DNA of 64,000 nucleotides from contig JADNRV010000016.1 in assembly GCA_015499995.1 (NCBI GenBank), positions 124,001 to 188,000 of the forward strand, in the 5' to 3' direction. Source of the stretch: Flammula alnicola. Lineage: Eukaryota > Basidiomycota > Agaricomycetes > Agaricales > Strophariaceae. Made by a program: the position numbers and the translations under genes. The notes beneath the pieces were generated by a model. That model saw only the letters and a program-made list of their open reading frames with translations, ran no database searches and was not told the origin of the DNA. How positions within the stretch are numbered: position 1 is the first letter of the stretch; each line of letters starts with the position of its first letter. Shown piece by piece: positions 46,111-59,096 of this stretch.

Positions 46111-49100
46111 GGATGAGATGAGGAGGTGGAGACCCTTAGTGAAGGGTAATAGTAAGTCATGGCCAGCGGACTTCGTCTCAAGCTCTGTCTTTTATCCCTG
46201 TCGTGTCGGCTCTAGACGGCGTCACTGATATAGTAAAGATCACAAGGATCAGGATCCGCAGATCTCTAGAATCGAGAGACTGATATAAATGAATCCGAGA
46301 AGCTATCCATGAGTCCATGTGAGGCGTCAGGCTTTCAGGTCCAAGCCTCATGTTGTTTGCGATGTGGAGGTAGTCGCAATATGAACTTGAAGAAATGGGT
46401 GACGAAAGCCAATATTGCAACAATGCAAAGGGCAGCCATAGCGTAAAGTTTCTTCAATTGGGAATGGTATTTTCTGGAATGAAGGTCCGGAATGAAATAA
46501 TGTATTGACGCGGTTGTTATTGGTCTTTGCCCATCCAATTAATGTTTCTCCGAGCCCAAAGCCACCAAATCTAATTGGTGCGTTACGACGTTGCAGATCA
46601 GGCGGTCTTGAAGCTGCGAAGTTTCCAACGAAAATCCAGCACCAGGGGGACATTTTTACGTGGAGGATCAGGACAGTGTATGTGTGGTCAAGGACTATGC
46701 CGGGTCAGAAATCGATGGGCTTGGTCTGAACCCACCAACAAGGGAAATTCCAACAATTGATCTCCGAAGACCCTTTCATTCCGCTATCATGATCTATACT
46801 GATCTAGTATTGCAAGCCTTTCAGAAACGCAAGCACGACAACGGAATAGGCAGCTTGAATTATAGCCATTGACGGCGGTACCGCAAATGTCCTAGCGAAG
46901 GAAAACACCTCATCGATTTATCCTTCGAACCCAAACCCGCTTTTCTGTGTAGGCTTATGTCGTCCGAGTCGAAGTTGGTGTTCGATAAAAGATATCGCAA
47001 CGCGCCAGGCTACTGATCTCAATAATCCTCATGTCTTTCACCGTCAGCATTCAAGTTGTTGTCGTCTGTAGTCATAAATTTGTTCTGACAACCAATCTTG
47101 CAGGTAGCCGATTTCTAATGACGACAGCACAGCTTGCGAAGGACCGGGCTCCCGCGTTCTTGAACGAGTCCTCTTGTCAATTAACAATTTCGGGGTTCAT
47201 TCCATCGAGATAACATCGAACATCACCCACGATGTCTTCCCTGACGTTGTTACCTCGATCCCTCATTAAATAACCGACTTCAAAAGCCCTTAACACCTTC
47301 TCTCGTTGCCGCTGCCTCGTGGACCTACCTTCTCTCGCTCTACCGCGATAGACTTCCTGGATTGCTCCAATGTTCGTCGAGAAGACCAGGGCGAGGCTTT
47401 ACAGTAAACTTATGCTCGGAGGGTCTTACAGCTGTTTCCGTATCTATACGGAATTGCGAAATCTTTTTTTTTCGTTGATTGGTTTTGTTGACCTAAACCT
47501 TCGCGATCACGGGACCTTCGGCACGGCGGCTTTCCTTTGTCCTCCTTCCTTCAAGTCCTGTTCTCAAGCCGTCCGTCTTCGCATACAGACACTTATCCTA
47601 TATATATATGTCCTCCATTATATAGCTTAATAATGAGCTGTCTACAGCATTGTATGGCTACCAGAAACCTCCGACAAGATGACGGTCCTCAGGTTCGTTG
47701 CTCAAGTACTTAATTCAGGAATGCGGCTCTCATTTTCCAATGAAACAACTTCTTGGAGCTACAAAACAAATCTACATGATGGTGGGCTATCATGATTCAA
47801 TGCCGAACTGACATTGCCATTCAAACGAGATGCCATTGCTCAGCAATGATCCTCAACATTATCATTGATCTACATAGTATTCTACTTTGCCATTCCCATC
47901 TCGCCCTCCCTAGGGTAATTATTAAGTCTAAATAGCTGCATATAAGTCTATATCCATCAATTTTCTGCACGACTACCATACAAAACGTGACAGAAAAATT
48001 TAAGGAGTCCTTGGACCCGGTCAATTACTGCCATTAGAAGCATTGCCTTTTTAACAATGAAAAAGAGGGGTTATATGAATATATGTGTGGACTAAATGCC
48101 CTTAGGTACCTTCCGGAATGTATCTTGTACTTATATCCAGAAATATGCAGCCAGCGATGCTTAATTTGAGGACAATTTGAGGAGCAAAGTATGAACAGGG
48201 AAATATGCCGAGGTGTGCCGAATGCCGGATGTATTCCGATGAGTTACGTCATGACATCACACAGCCACAGACGCAAAAAAAATATTTCGCGATTCCGTAT
48301 AGATATGGAAAGAGCTGTAAACGTGCCTTTTCTTCCACTGTCGATACTTGATTAGAATCTCTCAAGCGCTGCTTCGCTTCTTTTTGTCAAAATTCGCCTC
48401 ATGTTATATGGACTACATACGATGGAGCTTATGGATTCAGTGAGTTGATCGATTCGCAGACGACTAGATCATTGATGCTCATGATAAGGGTCGGTGGCCA
48501 CGATAAGCCGCCAGTACTCCTAATCTTTCTGGTCTCCTTTCCAACACGTACATAGGTTTGTACCCTGGATTTTTCGTCCATTATTGCCTGGACAAGGTTC
48601 TGAGGGAGCCTTCTAGGTCGCCAACACGGAATTCTTTTCCTTCTCTCGTTGACGTTACCTGATAGGAGGGCGAGTCATTGACTCATTAGCCCGCCGTATC
48701 GTGGTGCGGTCGTAGGAGAAATGATAATCTCTCAAGCGACACTTCCAATGGCGCAATTTATCAATGCAACCTTTCATTCCCGCCGTTCGCTTATGTCTAC
48801 CCGAAAAGATATATTAAGGCCCTCAAATTCTCTGTTGCGATTCTTTACATGATGGTATATCCCTCATCATGCTCTTTTCTTTCCCGAGGGTTACACAGCC
48901 AATGGTTCACGCGCAGGTCACCCGTAGGCCGTGCAACTTGCAGGTGACCTGTAAGCCAGCCTCCAAGCAGAGCGTAAATTGACCTACAAGCTTCTCGTGT
49001 ATTTAAACGATTGGTTGCCAGCAAACACCACTAGTACATCACCTATGGACTGTGCTTGTACGTATCGTGTATATTTGCTTGTACTCTGCCTACAAACTGC

Positions 49101-50252
49101 CGTTCCCATGCACGGCTAGCTCCGGGCAGCGCGTCGCTTGTGGACTTAGAAATTTCCGCCTTCGCATCACGCTGTGACTGCCAGCAAACTTGTCCTCTCC
49201 CTCCATGTTGAACTTCAACCAACGCACAAGTCCTTCGGTTCGGACTCCCTCCTCCCCCTCGCTTTCCGCTGCACATCCTTCCTTCCTCCCTCCGTGCTTG
49301 AGTAGCCCTCAGCCCCCTCTTCTGACCTCCAATGGTATCACTTTTGGCCCCAAGGAGTCAGCACAAGCTTCACTCGGAAGACCTTCAATTATGGTCATCG
49401 AAGACATCCGCCCCAGTGTAAGTTCTTTCATTGCTCCTGTTCATGATAGATAGAGGTCTCATATCATCCTTCTATAGACATGCTTTCATTGTTCAAGCAA
49501 TGGCGAGAGACTATTCTCGAACGGCGCCACGTCACGATACCGCCTCGGCCCGGTTTGATTTATCTTCGCTGGAAGTTCTTAGTCTTGCCGTATTTATATT
49601 ACATTATGTCCCTGTTGCTATTTCCCTCCTGTTCTCGTGGTACATACGCCCTACAGGTGCAATAAATATTGAATTTAAGCTCATTTTCGTGAATAGACCA
49701 GGATTGTGGTCTCGGAGAGTTTACCAAATGCGGTATAGTGCGCACTAATCGACCTTCAAGCTGCCCGCAGGCTGTTAGCCGAGATCGCAAGCAGCCTACG
49801 CTCAGTGACCGTCAGCCGACTGAGATTTAAAAACGTGAGTTGCTCCCAGATCAAACTGTTAGTGACCTGTAGGCTGGCCCTCAGGCTGCTTGCGCCGGTG
49901 CCCGCGGGAAATTTCCGCGCAGACCATTGACCGTGTATTGTTTCTGCTTCGTAGTTCAGACTCTATGATGTAAATTTACGGTACAATCACAGTTGGTAGT
50001 ATTTCCAACGGTCCATATTAGCGTTCCAGACTATCAAAATATTTTTGCTAGTAGTTTCCCCCACCGAGTCGTCGGAGGCTCTTCATGAATTTCTGGAACC
50101 TTCCCTCTCTCAAAATGCATGTCGTCCAGGCTAACCATTCTCGTTCTAGACATAAGAGTCTTGAGTTTAAGGAGGGTCGAGATTGTACGAGGAGGTGGAT
50201 TTACCGATATATAAGTTTATACCCCAAAATGAAGAGTAAGAAGAGAGGCTGT
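46111..50252. other. 4-kb gene-poor region
   Basis: No confident gene. A minus-strand stretch at 46335-46653 contains a hydrophobic helix (LYAMAALCIVAILAFVTHFF) and a coding-like lead in another frame. A Pro/Ser-rich frame at 49190-49453 may be part of a gene I could not assemble. Two imperfectly inverted segments around 48893 and 49940 may be the ends of a degraded transposon; they are described under findings. The rest is AT-rich with scattered stops. Confidence 0.4.
48893..49947. repeat. Candidate degraded inverted-repeat element
   Basis: Left end ACACAGCCAATGGTTCACGC and right end, reverse-complemented, ACACGGTCAATGGTCTGCGC match at about three quarters of positions. The motif (G)TGACC(T/C)GTA(A/G)GCC recurs near both ends (48923, 48943 and 49862). 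No clear target duplication and no transposase, so this is only a candidate. Confidence 0.25.
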
Positions 50253-53200
50253 TTAGATGGTTGACTCAGTGGCAAGTGGATAGCGAGAAGGGAAACAATC
50301 TCTACGTACAAGAGCAAGATAAGATGAAATAAATGTCGGAACCCAGTTCCCGATATCTGGATCGATAGGGAGGGGCGGATCGTCTAACTCCGACACTGAA
50401 CGAAGATTTCTGTTAGAGGGAGCAGGGACGAAATTAAATAAATGCTGCGGGCAACAACTGCTTACCCATTCGCCAGGGTCCTGGTCGAGTGAACACGAAC
50501 CATCCATTGAACACCAGGATGAGAACACACATCACAAGTGCGTATATGGCGATCTGGAGAATGATTATTTAAGTATGATCAGTCTTTCAAAGTTACAATC
50601 GACAACAAGGTGGAAGAAGGGGGCATGTCCGACCAGCTAGCTTACCCATGGCTGCAATCGATATCTATGTTTGTAAAGGTCTTCCTCGTGATTTTCTTTA
50701 AAGCCAGGATCCTTCTTCTCCGCAGCTTTAGTCCCCTGGTACCACCTAATGCAATGAAGCATCAGCTCAGGAGTCGTGTGGAATATCCAATGAGTTAGGG
50801 TTGTTACCGAATGTATGTAAAAAGCATGCCAATCCATGAGAGCAAGGCGGTGGTGCTGTTCATCGACGACAACCAATGGAAAACCTTCAGACAAGGAAGT
50901 GTAGTACCATGCATGTCCCAAAGATATAGATAAAACTCTTACCTCCTCGGCGCTCGACTGGGAGATTGACATGTAGGCAAGCAGGCCGAAGCAAGCAGAT
51001 ACCAGGATTCCAACCCACGGTATGGTCGTTTTGTTACGCTTGCTGCTGATTATTCTGGTGCAAAAGGCCGGAGCGTGCCCACATCGTCCCAGATAATATA
51101 AGAATCGACTGGAGATGTAAACTTGAAGAATAAAGTATCAGTAAACAGGCAAATAATCATAATCGACATCATATGCGTACCATCCGAGACAGCTGCACTA
51201 AGGCTGATATGACGAATGCAGCATTGCAGATCGTGTCAAATGTTTGAAGTGGGAGTTACGCAGGGCGATGACGAACGGAGAGGAAAGGACGAGAGAATGG
51301 CCTGCGCTGCCTGCACTCGGTCCTTTTAGATTTTCATCATCCGAGCTAACCAACAAGCCAGCAACAAAGACGGCCAGGACATAAAACAGGGTTCTATGAA
51401 CATTATGAAGACAAGTAATCAAGTGATCGGTTGACGGATATGAGAAAACGTTGCCTTACATCCGTATCCAGACACGATTTATGGCGCGAGGGATGTTCTA
51501 AAATGAATCGACCGTCAGCCCTGAGGAATGTCTGGTAAAATATACCAACCTTCGCGGGTTTTGGACCTAGCACGTTATAAAACGTTTCAGAAAAAAATAA
51601 CAATGTGAAAGGAGGAATGGACTCTTACTTCACCGGCAGCGACACCTGGAACTTCTGTACCGAAAAAGGCGAAGACGGCCTACAAGCAAACGATTATAAG
51701 AGCTTATCATCGGTTTTAAAATATTTCAACACGGTACCTGACTCATGGACGACCATACACCCAAGAACATTCCTAGAGATCCTTTTGCTCTATATGCTAC
51801 AAACGGACCTGGACTTCTCCAGTATCGAAGGCCTATGAATCTGCGGCTGAGTGTCAGCATCGCGAACCCAAACGACGATCGATGAAAGGTCGTGGAGACA
51901 TACCCTTCCTTGCCGCCTCCCAAGTCGAGGGTAATTCCGGCGATTATAAGTCCGACAATTGTGAGGATCTTGAAACAGCTGAATATGAATTCTGCTTCTC
52001 CGTATGCGCGAGACCCGAAACAGTTAATAAGAATCGCCAAGAAGACTACAAAAATCGACATCGGCTGTATAATCATAAACTCAAACTACGCCTGATGGCT
52101 TACCATGACGGTGATTGCTATAATGTTGGAGTTTCTGAGGTTAACAGGGTTAAAGTATGTAATCAGCACTACCACCAGCACTCGATATGGTGGTAATCTC
52201 ACCGGATAAATTCTGGAGGTTGTGGAAAGAAGCCATTAAAAGAATAGCCGCAGCGCTCAATTCCGTAGGCAAAATTATGGTCCTTTTCAATAATCAGTAC
52301 TTTAAAGCCAGCATCGATGAAATATTGATATACCAATTGTACCAGGCATTCCACCCTGAGAATCAGACAAATGGTCAGCAGATGTTGAGCGACCAAAAGT
52401 GATGAAATACCAAGCGCAAAGCCAAGGGCAGGATCTACATACAACCCAGCAAGGCCAACAGGTCCTCCGACATTCGGCCTGCAAAACATCCCGTCAGTTC
52501 TTGTGTTTAGACAGGATGCGGCAGTTCCAATTTACAAGAAAGCTACAATTTCTCCAATCGATATTACCTATAATTAAAGGTGTATTCGTGAAACCCTCCT
52601 CGGAAAACGGGTTTTAAGTACTTACAACCGACCACACCACAGTTCCTGTGATTATATAGCCCTAATGAAGTTAGGAAGATATTTATTAAGGATTACTTAG
52701 TGAGAGAGAAAAGAAAGAGCGCGCACTAAAAGAGTCCCAACTGGCCCAGCATGTCGTATGGCTTGAGGTTCGGAAATGCAAGATTTAGAAACTGGAGAGC
52801 CAAAAGGGAAAAGAGAGACCAACCTGTCGCTGTTCCGATGTAAAGCCCAGTTCTAAGGAAAGACCATATATGAATGGCAGTTGTGGGGACTGACAACGAA
52901 AATAAACCAACCCGATGACACCACCTTATCATACGAGAATGTGAACATAAGTAAAATTCCCGAGAAGAGTTCACCCACCGACTGAGATAACGCTAACTGC
53001 AAAAGGCCCTTCAGAGAATTGCGGAGGTAGTTGGACCGGAAAGTACTCACTATGTCTATTTGAAGTCGGTTGGTGACCAAGAAGAAAAGCATTTGCCGGG
53101 CATGCCAACGAGGAAGAAGCCTTACCTGCGATTGATTTGTGGTGGAAGTTCTTTCCCAATTTCACTCCACCTATAGAACGTGTAGAAGATGAATTCGACG

Positions 53201-53430
53201 ATATCGTGTGACGAAGGGGCTCCCACCTCTTTTGATATTTATCTAGTCGAATCCGTGCCGCGTCGAATTTTGAAGCTAGAGTATTTTGATGAAGTAGCGT
53301 TGGCCTCCATCATGGTCTGGCGGCTGAGGAGAGCCACGCCTTCCAGCGTTGGTCTTGCGTAGGACAGGAAGTTCGTATTGCTCCATCGTGGGTCCGTAAC
53401 AAAACAAAAAGGGGTGGAGCTAGCCTTCAT
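50253..53430 (-). CDS. Amino-acid permease (APC superfamily, YAT family)
   Basis: Plasma-membrane amino-acid importer, about 12 helices, split by many introns into short exons. Splicing minus-strand exons gives the family's first-helix signature GGVIGTGLYIGTATAIRHAGPVGTLL, then GYIITGTVVWSVV; NVGGPVGLAGLYVDPALGFA; GWNAWYNWTIILPTELSAAA; CFGSRAYGEAEFIFSCFKIL; IGLRYWRSPGPF; FGTEVPGVAAGE with a 17-base microexon encoding VQNPRK; NIPRAINRVWIRMTLFYVL; WHRGTKAAEKKDPGFKENHE. These are strong matches to fungal general or GABA-type permeases; the substrate is not predictable. The C-terminal tail ends LATESTI at 50253. The N-terminus is uncertain: cytosolic text (GGVKLGKNFHHKSIAG) lies near 53115-53165 and a candidate start at 53430. 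The gene itself appears intact. Confidence 0.85.
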
Positions 53431-54565
53431 ATTTACTTATATCTTGACGCCCAAGTGCCCTTTCTAGACCAGATGTCAGTGTCAACCCTCCCTATATCCG
53501 AACGTGAGCGCCGCATTGCCCGCGGAGGCAGGGTGGAATCAATATGGACAGTTGTACAGCATAGCTTAATTGGACGATGCATCTTCTTGTTCGTTCGGGT
53601 GTCAGTTACCTCGGCAATCGGTGTCGATGTGCTGCGAGTGAACAATCCTGAGTGAGTGTTGAAGATAAGTAGATAAATATAGGCTGTGATAAGTAGTTCA
53701 CAGAAGTGGATAGCTGTTGGACGAACGAAGTAGACGAACACGTTGATCGGGGATTTGGTCCACAGGATGGCAATAGTGCTCTCACTGGCACTTCCAACAG
53801 TGGCAGAGACGCCTTAAGACAAAGTTCCCTATGATCCCAAGGCTTGGAGGTCCATTAGTTCTTGGCAAACTTCACATGAACTGTCACCGGAAAGAGTTTG
53901 AATGTCATTCCGCCCACCTTCAGCCACCATCACATACTGCATGTTCGCCATACACTCGCATTCATCATACCCCGAAGAGGTCGGGCGCTTTTCGTGTCTG
54001 GGTAAAAGCACCTACGCATCTCTTCCTGAGTGCGCATCCAAGTCAGCGGCGTCGCGTCGGCGTCGAAGGTACGTGGGTATCCCAACTTCCAAGTTGATGA
54101 CAATGATGACGATAAAGCTGGAAATAAATTCCCCAACAACCAGGACGTGAGTCAGAGCACTGGTAAGAAATGCAGTTCGAGAGTGCCGGTTGAAGTTGAA
54201 GTTCAATGTTATACTTCTGGCTGAGTGTCTCAGCTTCAGTCTCCGCCGAGTCCGCCAGGAGGCATGGGTCGCACGACATCCTCTGCATTGGTCGCGGTGA
54301 CTTGAAAAATCATTGGGATTACACCATGAAGAAACGAAGATGTACGTAGGTTTGATTTCCGAGCCAGACTGCTCTGGAATAGAGGAGGTGGCCCTAGACA
54401 CCACCTCTGTAGCGCCATTTTAAAAAAACATAAGCCGAGATGATCTAATCTATTGCTTTATATGGCTGCGCCCATCCGAATGGTTCGATTTCTGATTTTC
54501 AGGACAAACAATATAAAGAGGAAAACAAATTGGCGCGTCGTCGTCCCACACTTCTGACCGACATC
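53431..54565. other. Divergent promoter region
   Basis: About 1.1 kb between the permease start (minus) and CYP51 (plus). Overlapping short frames in all phases, none with a domain. Probably holds the promoters of both genes. Confidence 0.45.
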
Positions 54566-56643
54566 ATGTCCTTCGTCTCCCATCTAAATGGGACTTTCCC
54601 CACCTCCTTCCCGACGTCAGACGAGTGGTCAGGCTATCTTGCTCACGCCCAAGCTCACCTACAGAATAACTCGCGACTTGCCATAATTCTCCTCATTAAC
54701 ACGCCGATAATAATTATTCTCCTCAATGTGCTTCGACAACTGGTGCGTAAAGTATATATCTCGTTCGTTTCACGCAATACTTATTCAATTCTATTTCAGA
54801 TTGTGCCTCGAAGGGCAACAGATCCACCAACAGTTTTCCACTGGCTTCCCATCATCGGCTCAGCTGCTTGGTATGGCAACGACCCCCTCAACTTTTTCTT
54901 CGAGTGCCAAAAGAAGGTGAGACCCAAACGGAACCCTCATGGCTGCGATATGCTCATTTTTTTTTTAGTACGGCGACGTGTTCACCTTATTCTGCTTGGC
55001 CGTCGCGTGACTGTCGCTCTTGGACCGAAGGGAAACAACTTTATTCTGGGTGGAAAGTCGACCGTTTTCAACGCGGAGGACGCCTACAAGGTATACTACT
55101 TCATTGTTTTCATGTTAGAAACTTGTTGACGTAATCTTCCCAGCATCTCACTACCCCCATCTTCGGCAAGGATGTCGTCTATGATGTTCCTAATGAAGTG
55201 TTCATGGAGCAAAAGAGATTCGTCAAAGTCGGTCTCTCGACAGATAACTTGAAAGCTTATGTTGGCATGATCGAGGACGAAATCGAGGAATTCATCCGCC
55301 ATGATCCCAACTTCAAAACATACCAGACCAACGATATCAATGAATGGGGAACTTTCGACGTGGTCAAGGTCATGCAAGAAATTACCATCCTGACGGCTTC
55401 AAGGACCCTGCAAGGCAAAGAAGTTCGCGAGGGTCTCAACAAATCTTTTGCCGACCTCTATAACGACCTGGACAACGGCTTCACGCCTCTGAATTTCTTA
55501 TTCCCGAACTTGCCCCTGGAAAGCTACAGGAGACGCGATAGGGCCCATGTCAAGATGAGCGACTTTTATGTTAACATTATCAAGAAGCGCAGGGCCGGAA
55601 ACAGTGACGTGAGTTTCGCATGCTTGGCTTGAAGTGAAACATCTTGTACTGAAATGCTTTTTTTTCATTAAAGCACGAGCATGACATGATCGCGGCTCTT
55701 ATGCAGCAGACATATCGCGGCGGCCGACCTCTCAGCGACAGGGAAATCGCACACATCATGATTGCCCTTCTCATGGCCGGACAACACACAAGTTCAGCTA
55801 CTGGTTCGTGGGCACTTCTCCATCTGGCTGCCAACCCCAAGGTTGCGTACGTTAATGCCCCACAATTGTCGAAACCGTAATACCTTACTTATTGCTGGTT
55901 CATAGTGAGGCCCTTTATAAAGAGCAAGTTGACAACTTCACGGGTCCTGACGGCAAAATGCGTCCTCTCACCCACGAAGAGCTCCGAAGCCTGCCTGTCC
56001 TCGACGCTGTCATCCGCGAAACCCTCCGCATGCACCCTCCAATCCACAGCATCATGCGATACGTCCGTGACGACGTCCCAGTGCCCGCTACACTCTCTGC
56101 ACCTTCAAAGGACGGCATCTACATCGTGCCCAAAGGAAACTACGTCTTGGCCTCGCCCGCAATCTCCCAGTCCGACCCTAGGGTATGGAAGGATGCCGAC
56201 AAGTGGGATCCTTACCGCTGGAACGACTCGGAAGGTGTTGCCGCCCAGGCGTTCAAGATGTACCTCGACGAGAACGGCGAGAAGATTGACTACGGATTCG
56301 GCGCTGTGAGCAAAGGTACAGAAAGTCCTTACCAGCCTTTCGGTGCCGGCAAACATAGGTGTATCGGCGAACAGGTTGTATCCATTCTCCTCTTCCATAA
56401 AGTCAGGAAGTGCTCAACTTTTGTTATCCTCCAGTTCGCATATCTCCAACTAGGCACCCTCCTCTCGACAGTTATCCGCATGATGGAGCTCAGATCGACG
56501 AGGTCCCAGCCAACAATTACCATGTACGTCCGACACTCTTTCCTCTTCTCTCGAGTCTCGTACTGATTAATTTCTTGCAGACGATGATCACGATGCCCAA
56601 AACACCCAGGAATATCTCATATCGCAGGAGAAAGTTCGACTGA
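54566..56643 (+). CDS. erg11: Lanosterol 14-alpha-demethylase, cytochrome P450 CYP51
   Basis: P450 of ergosterol synthesis in the endoplasmic reticulum, the target of azole fungicides; 558 residues from eight exons (54566-54742, 54800-54916, 54969-55090, 55144-55608, 55674-55846, 55906-56374, 56435-56523, 56581-56643). Visible: N-terminal anchor LAIILLINTPIIIILLNVL; LPIIGSAAWYGNDPLNFF; substrate-recognition region FGKDVVYDVPNEVFMEQKRF; I-helix AHIMIALLMAGQHTSSATGS; K-helix VIRETLRMHPP; heme loop PFGAGKHRCIGEQFAYLQ with the Cys ligand. Two one-base losses disturb the frame: near 54987 (VFT-FILLGRR) and near 56494 (MMELR-IDEVPANNYH). Because ERG11 is normally essential and the protein continues perfectly on both sides, these are most likely sequence errors. 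The start ATG at 54566 gives the expected N-terminus. Confidence 0.95.
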
Positions 56644-57114
56644 TGTTATGACCTCTTTATAATACCACCCCCTTTTAAAAGACGTCCTGGACGTTTTACG
56701 TTCTATAAATTTATAAATACTTCATATATATATATGGATGGTAGACGATTCCTTCAGTGCATCCTACAGGCTACCTGAAGTTGAGCGCTTGAACCTTTAT
56801 TGTGTCAGAGACTCGGAGACAGAGATTCCCTGTGGACGAACCCTACCTCAAGCCAAACAGCTGATACAGGCAGGATACATATAGAAAATCTGATGGATGA
56901 GTTCAACTTGACAGAGTCCAATAGGAACCGTAGAGGATTACTGGGACAACGCTTGATGGCCTAGAGATGATACGTGAATGTATATAGGACATAGAATCAA
57001 TGATGATTCTACGGACACAATCTGATAGACAGGTCGCAAGAGATGCCAGCGAGCAGGTTGTAAATGCTAATTGAGTGTTCCTAGAGACAACCAAATAAAG
57101 TAGCAACTCAACGT
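56644..57114. other. Spacer between convergent genes
   Basis: 471 bases between the CYP51 stop and the Pwp1 stop, with an AT-rich run (ATATATATATAT near 56724). No gene; both 3' untranslated regions lie here. Confidence 0.5.
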
Positions 57115-59096
57115 CTACTCTTCACCACCGTCATCACTCTCTTCGTCATCGCTCACTACGCCAATGACACCACCCTTGCCTTCCTCCTTCTCTTTGAGTG
57201 TCCTTCCAGCCTCGTGCAACTTGGCACTAAATGCCTTCCGCGCCCCAAAGGTTGATCCAACATCCCAAATCTGGAGTTTTGCTTTGGAACCAGCAGCTGC
57301 CAAAGTTAGTGGATCGTCCGGTGACCACACCGTCGAGAAAACCTTGCCCTATGGAGGATATTAATTCTATAGCAGGAGAATCATAGAAGAGATGGAAGGA
57401 CGCACCACTCCAAGATCCCGCGATGTGACGAGACTGACATTTCGCTTGCCATTTTCTTCGTCGTTGATATTCCAGACTTTGACAAGCTTGTCTGTTCCGC
57501 CCGTGACGATGCACCCTTTCAAGTGGGGGTTGACATCGATGGAAGAAGCTGGCCCGTCGTGGGCTGCAAGTGTGAAGCGTGCAGGTGATGGTTGCTCGAG
57601 GTTGGAAGGCAGCGTTCGAGCATCAAAGTTCAACACCAGCCCATTTTCCAGCGAAACCTAAAAAAGAGGATAAAATTGAAGTTCGTCCACAGGGGAAAAG
57701 TGAGAGTAAGACTGACATAAAATCCATAGCTTTCCCAAGGGTCCCATCGCAGAGCCTCTACATCACTTCCTACTACCGCGCCGACACCAGTGGTGGGAGC
57801 TCTAGAATCAAACGTCCTCACTGTACGATCATAACTACCCGTCAGCAGCACCGTGGGTTCTTTGTCATTCCACTGAACCGCTTGCACTTTATCTTTGTGG
57901 ACATCAAAACTTCGAATAGCACCTCCAGCGTCTCCACCTTCTCCGTTCATCGTAGGATCGCGGCTCAGATCCCAGAGTTTAACTGTCCGATCCGCACTGG
58001 CGCTTGCTAGTAGATTGCGCTGGGTTTTATTCCAGCTCAAACCAAGCACAGCGTCAACGTGATAAGCAGTTTGCACAATGCGATGTTTAGGCTTCTTTTT
58101 CTTTTTCTTTCCTGTTCCACTTGGCACAGGACGTGGGCTTTCGTCTCGTCGGGTCGGCCAAGGATGGACGTCGGATACATGGCCTCGATGACGTCGAGCG
58201 ACCAGATTTCGATCTCCGGATCGAGGGTGCCGACTGCAATGTAGTTTCCGAATCCTGATTTTTGGTTTGGGCCAGGTGTCGAGTTGCTGGAGGAGGAAGC
58301 AGGAGGGTAATCTAGCCATTCGAGGCAAAGAGGGAAATTGGGAAGCATGAGGTCATGATGGGCGTATAGATTTTCTTGCGATTCGTCATATACGTATATT
58401 TCGAGTTGTGAGATCTCGTCTTCTGTTTTGGCGACTACAATGAGGTTGTCTGTAGGTAGAACTTCTAGTTCTTCACGCTCGTCGTCGTCTTCCTTAAAAA
58501 AACTCGGTGAGTAAATTGACGAAGGAGATATTAAAAATCCTACGTCTTTCAGAGTAATGTAGGGATCTTCTTCGTTATCTTTGTAATACGTTAGACCTTT
58601 GATAGTACTGAATGGACCGACAGCTGAGATATATAAAGCTCAATAGGTTAAGAATAGCAGAGATTGCAACTACGCACCATCTGTTGTTGCATCGTTGTCA
58701 TAGTCATCTAGATTATATTCCGATAGATCGTCCGTTTTGGGTTTGGGAACTGCTCCAGAATCAACATCCATGGCTTCATCCTCTTCACTAAAGCAAAATG
58801 TAAAAAAATAAAATTGAGGATCATCTAATCCACAGGATATCGTGATATTGAATCTTACTCTACCCAATTCGCTCATCATCGTCAGCATTGTCGTCCGCCT
58901 CGTCTCCCTCGGCACCCTTTCCCATTGATTGAGCAGCCAGATGAGCGCGTTCGAGTTCGATCCTAGCATCTTCTAATTCGATACGGGCAAGGGCACTGAC
59001 ACGCTCCAGCTCTTTATCATCGAGAACGTATTTTTCGGGATGCTGAACTGCTACCTCTCGGCGCACCCACGCGACGGCCGATATGAGGTTGCTCAT
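57115..59096 (-). CDS. pwp1: Periodic tryptophan protein Pwp1, WD40 ribosome-biogenesis factor
   Basis: Nucleolar WD40 protein needed for 25S/5.8S rRNA processing in yeast. The N-terminus [20 protein letters not shown], then [12 protein letters not shown], is the typical Pwp1 start; an upstream in-frame Met at 59120 is less likely. An acidic linker follows, then [52 protein letters not shown] and [22 protein letters not shown] repeats include [72 protein letters not shown] and [20 protein letters not shown]. The acidic tail ends [12 protein letters not shown] at 57115. The frame slips by one base near 58130 (KAHV then [11 protein letters not shown]), in a short G run on the plus strand; the coding text continues, so an assembly error is likely. 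Confidence 0.93.
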
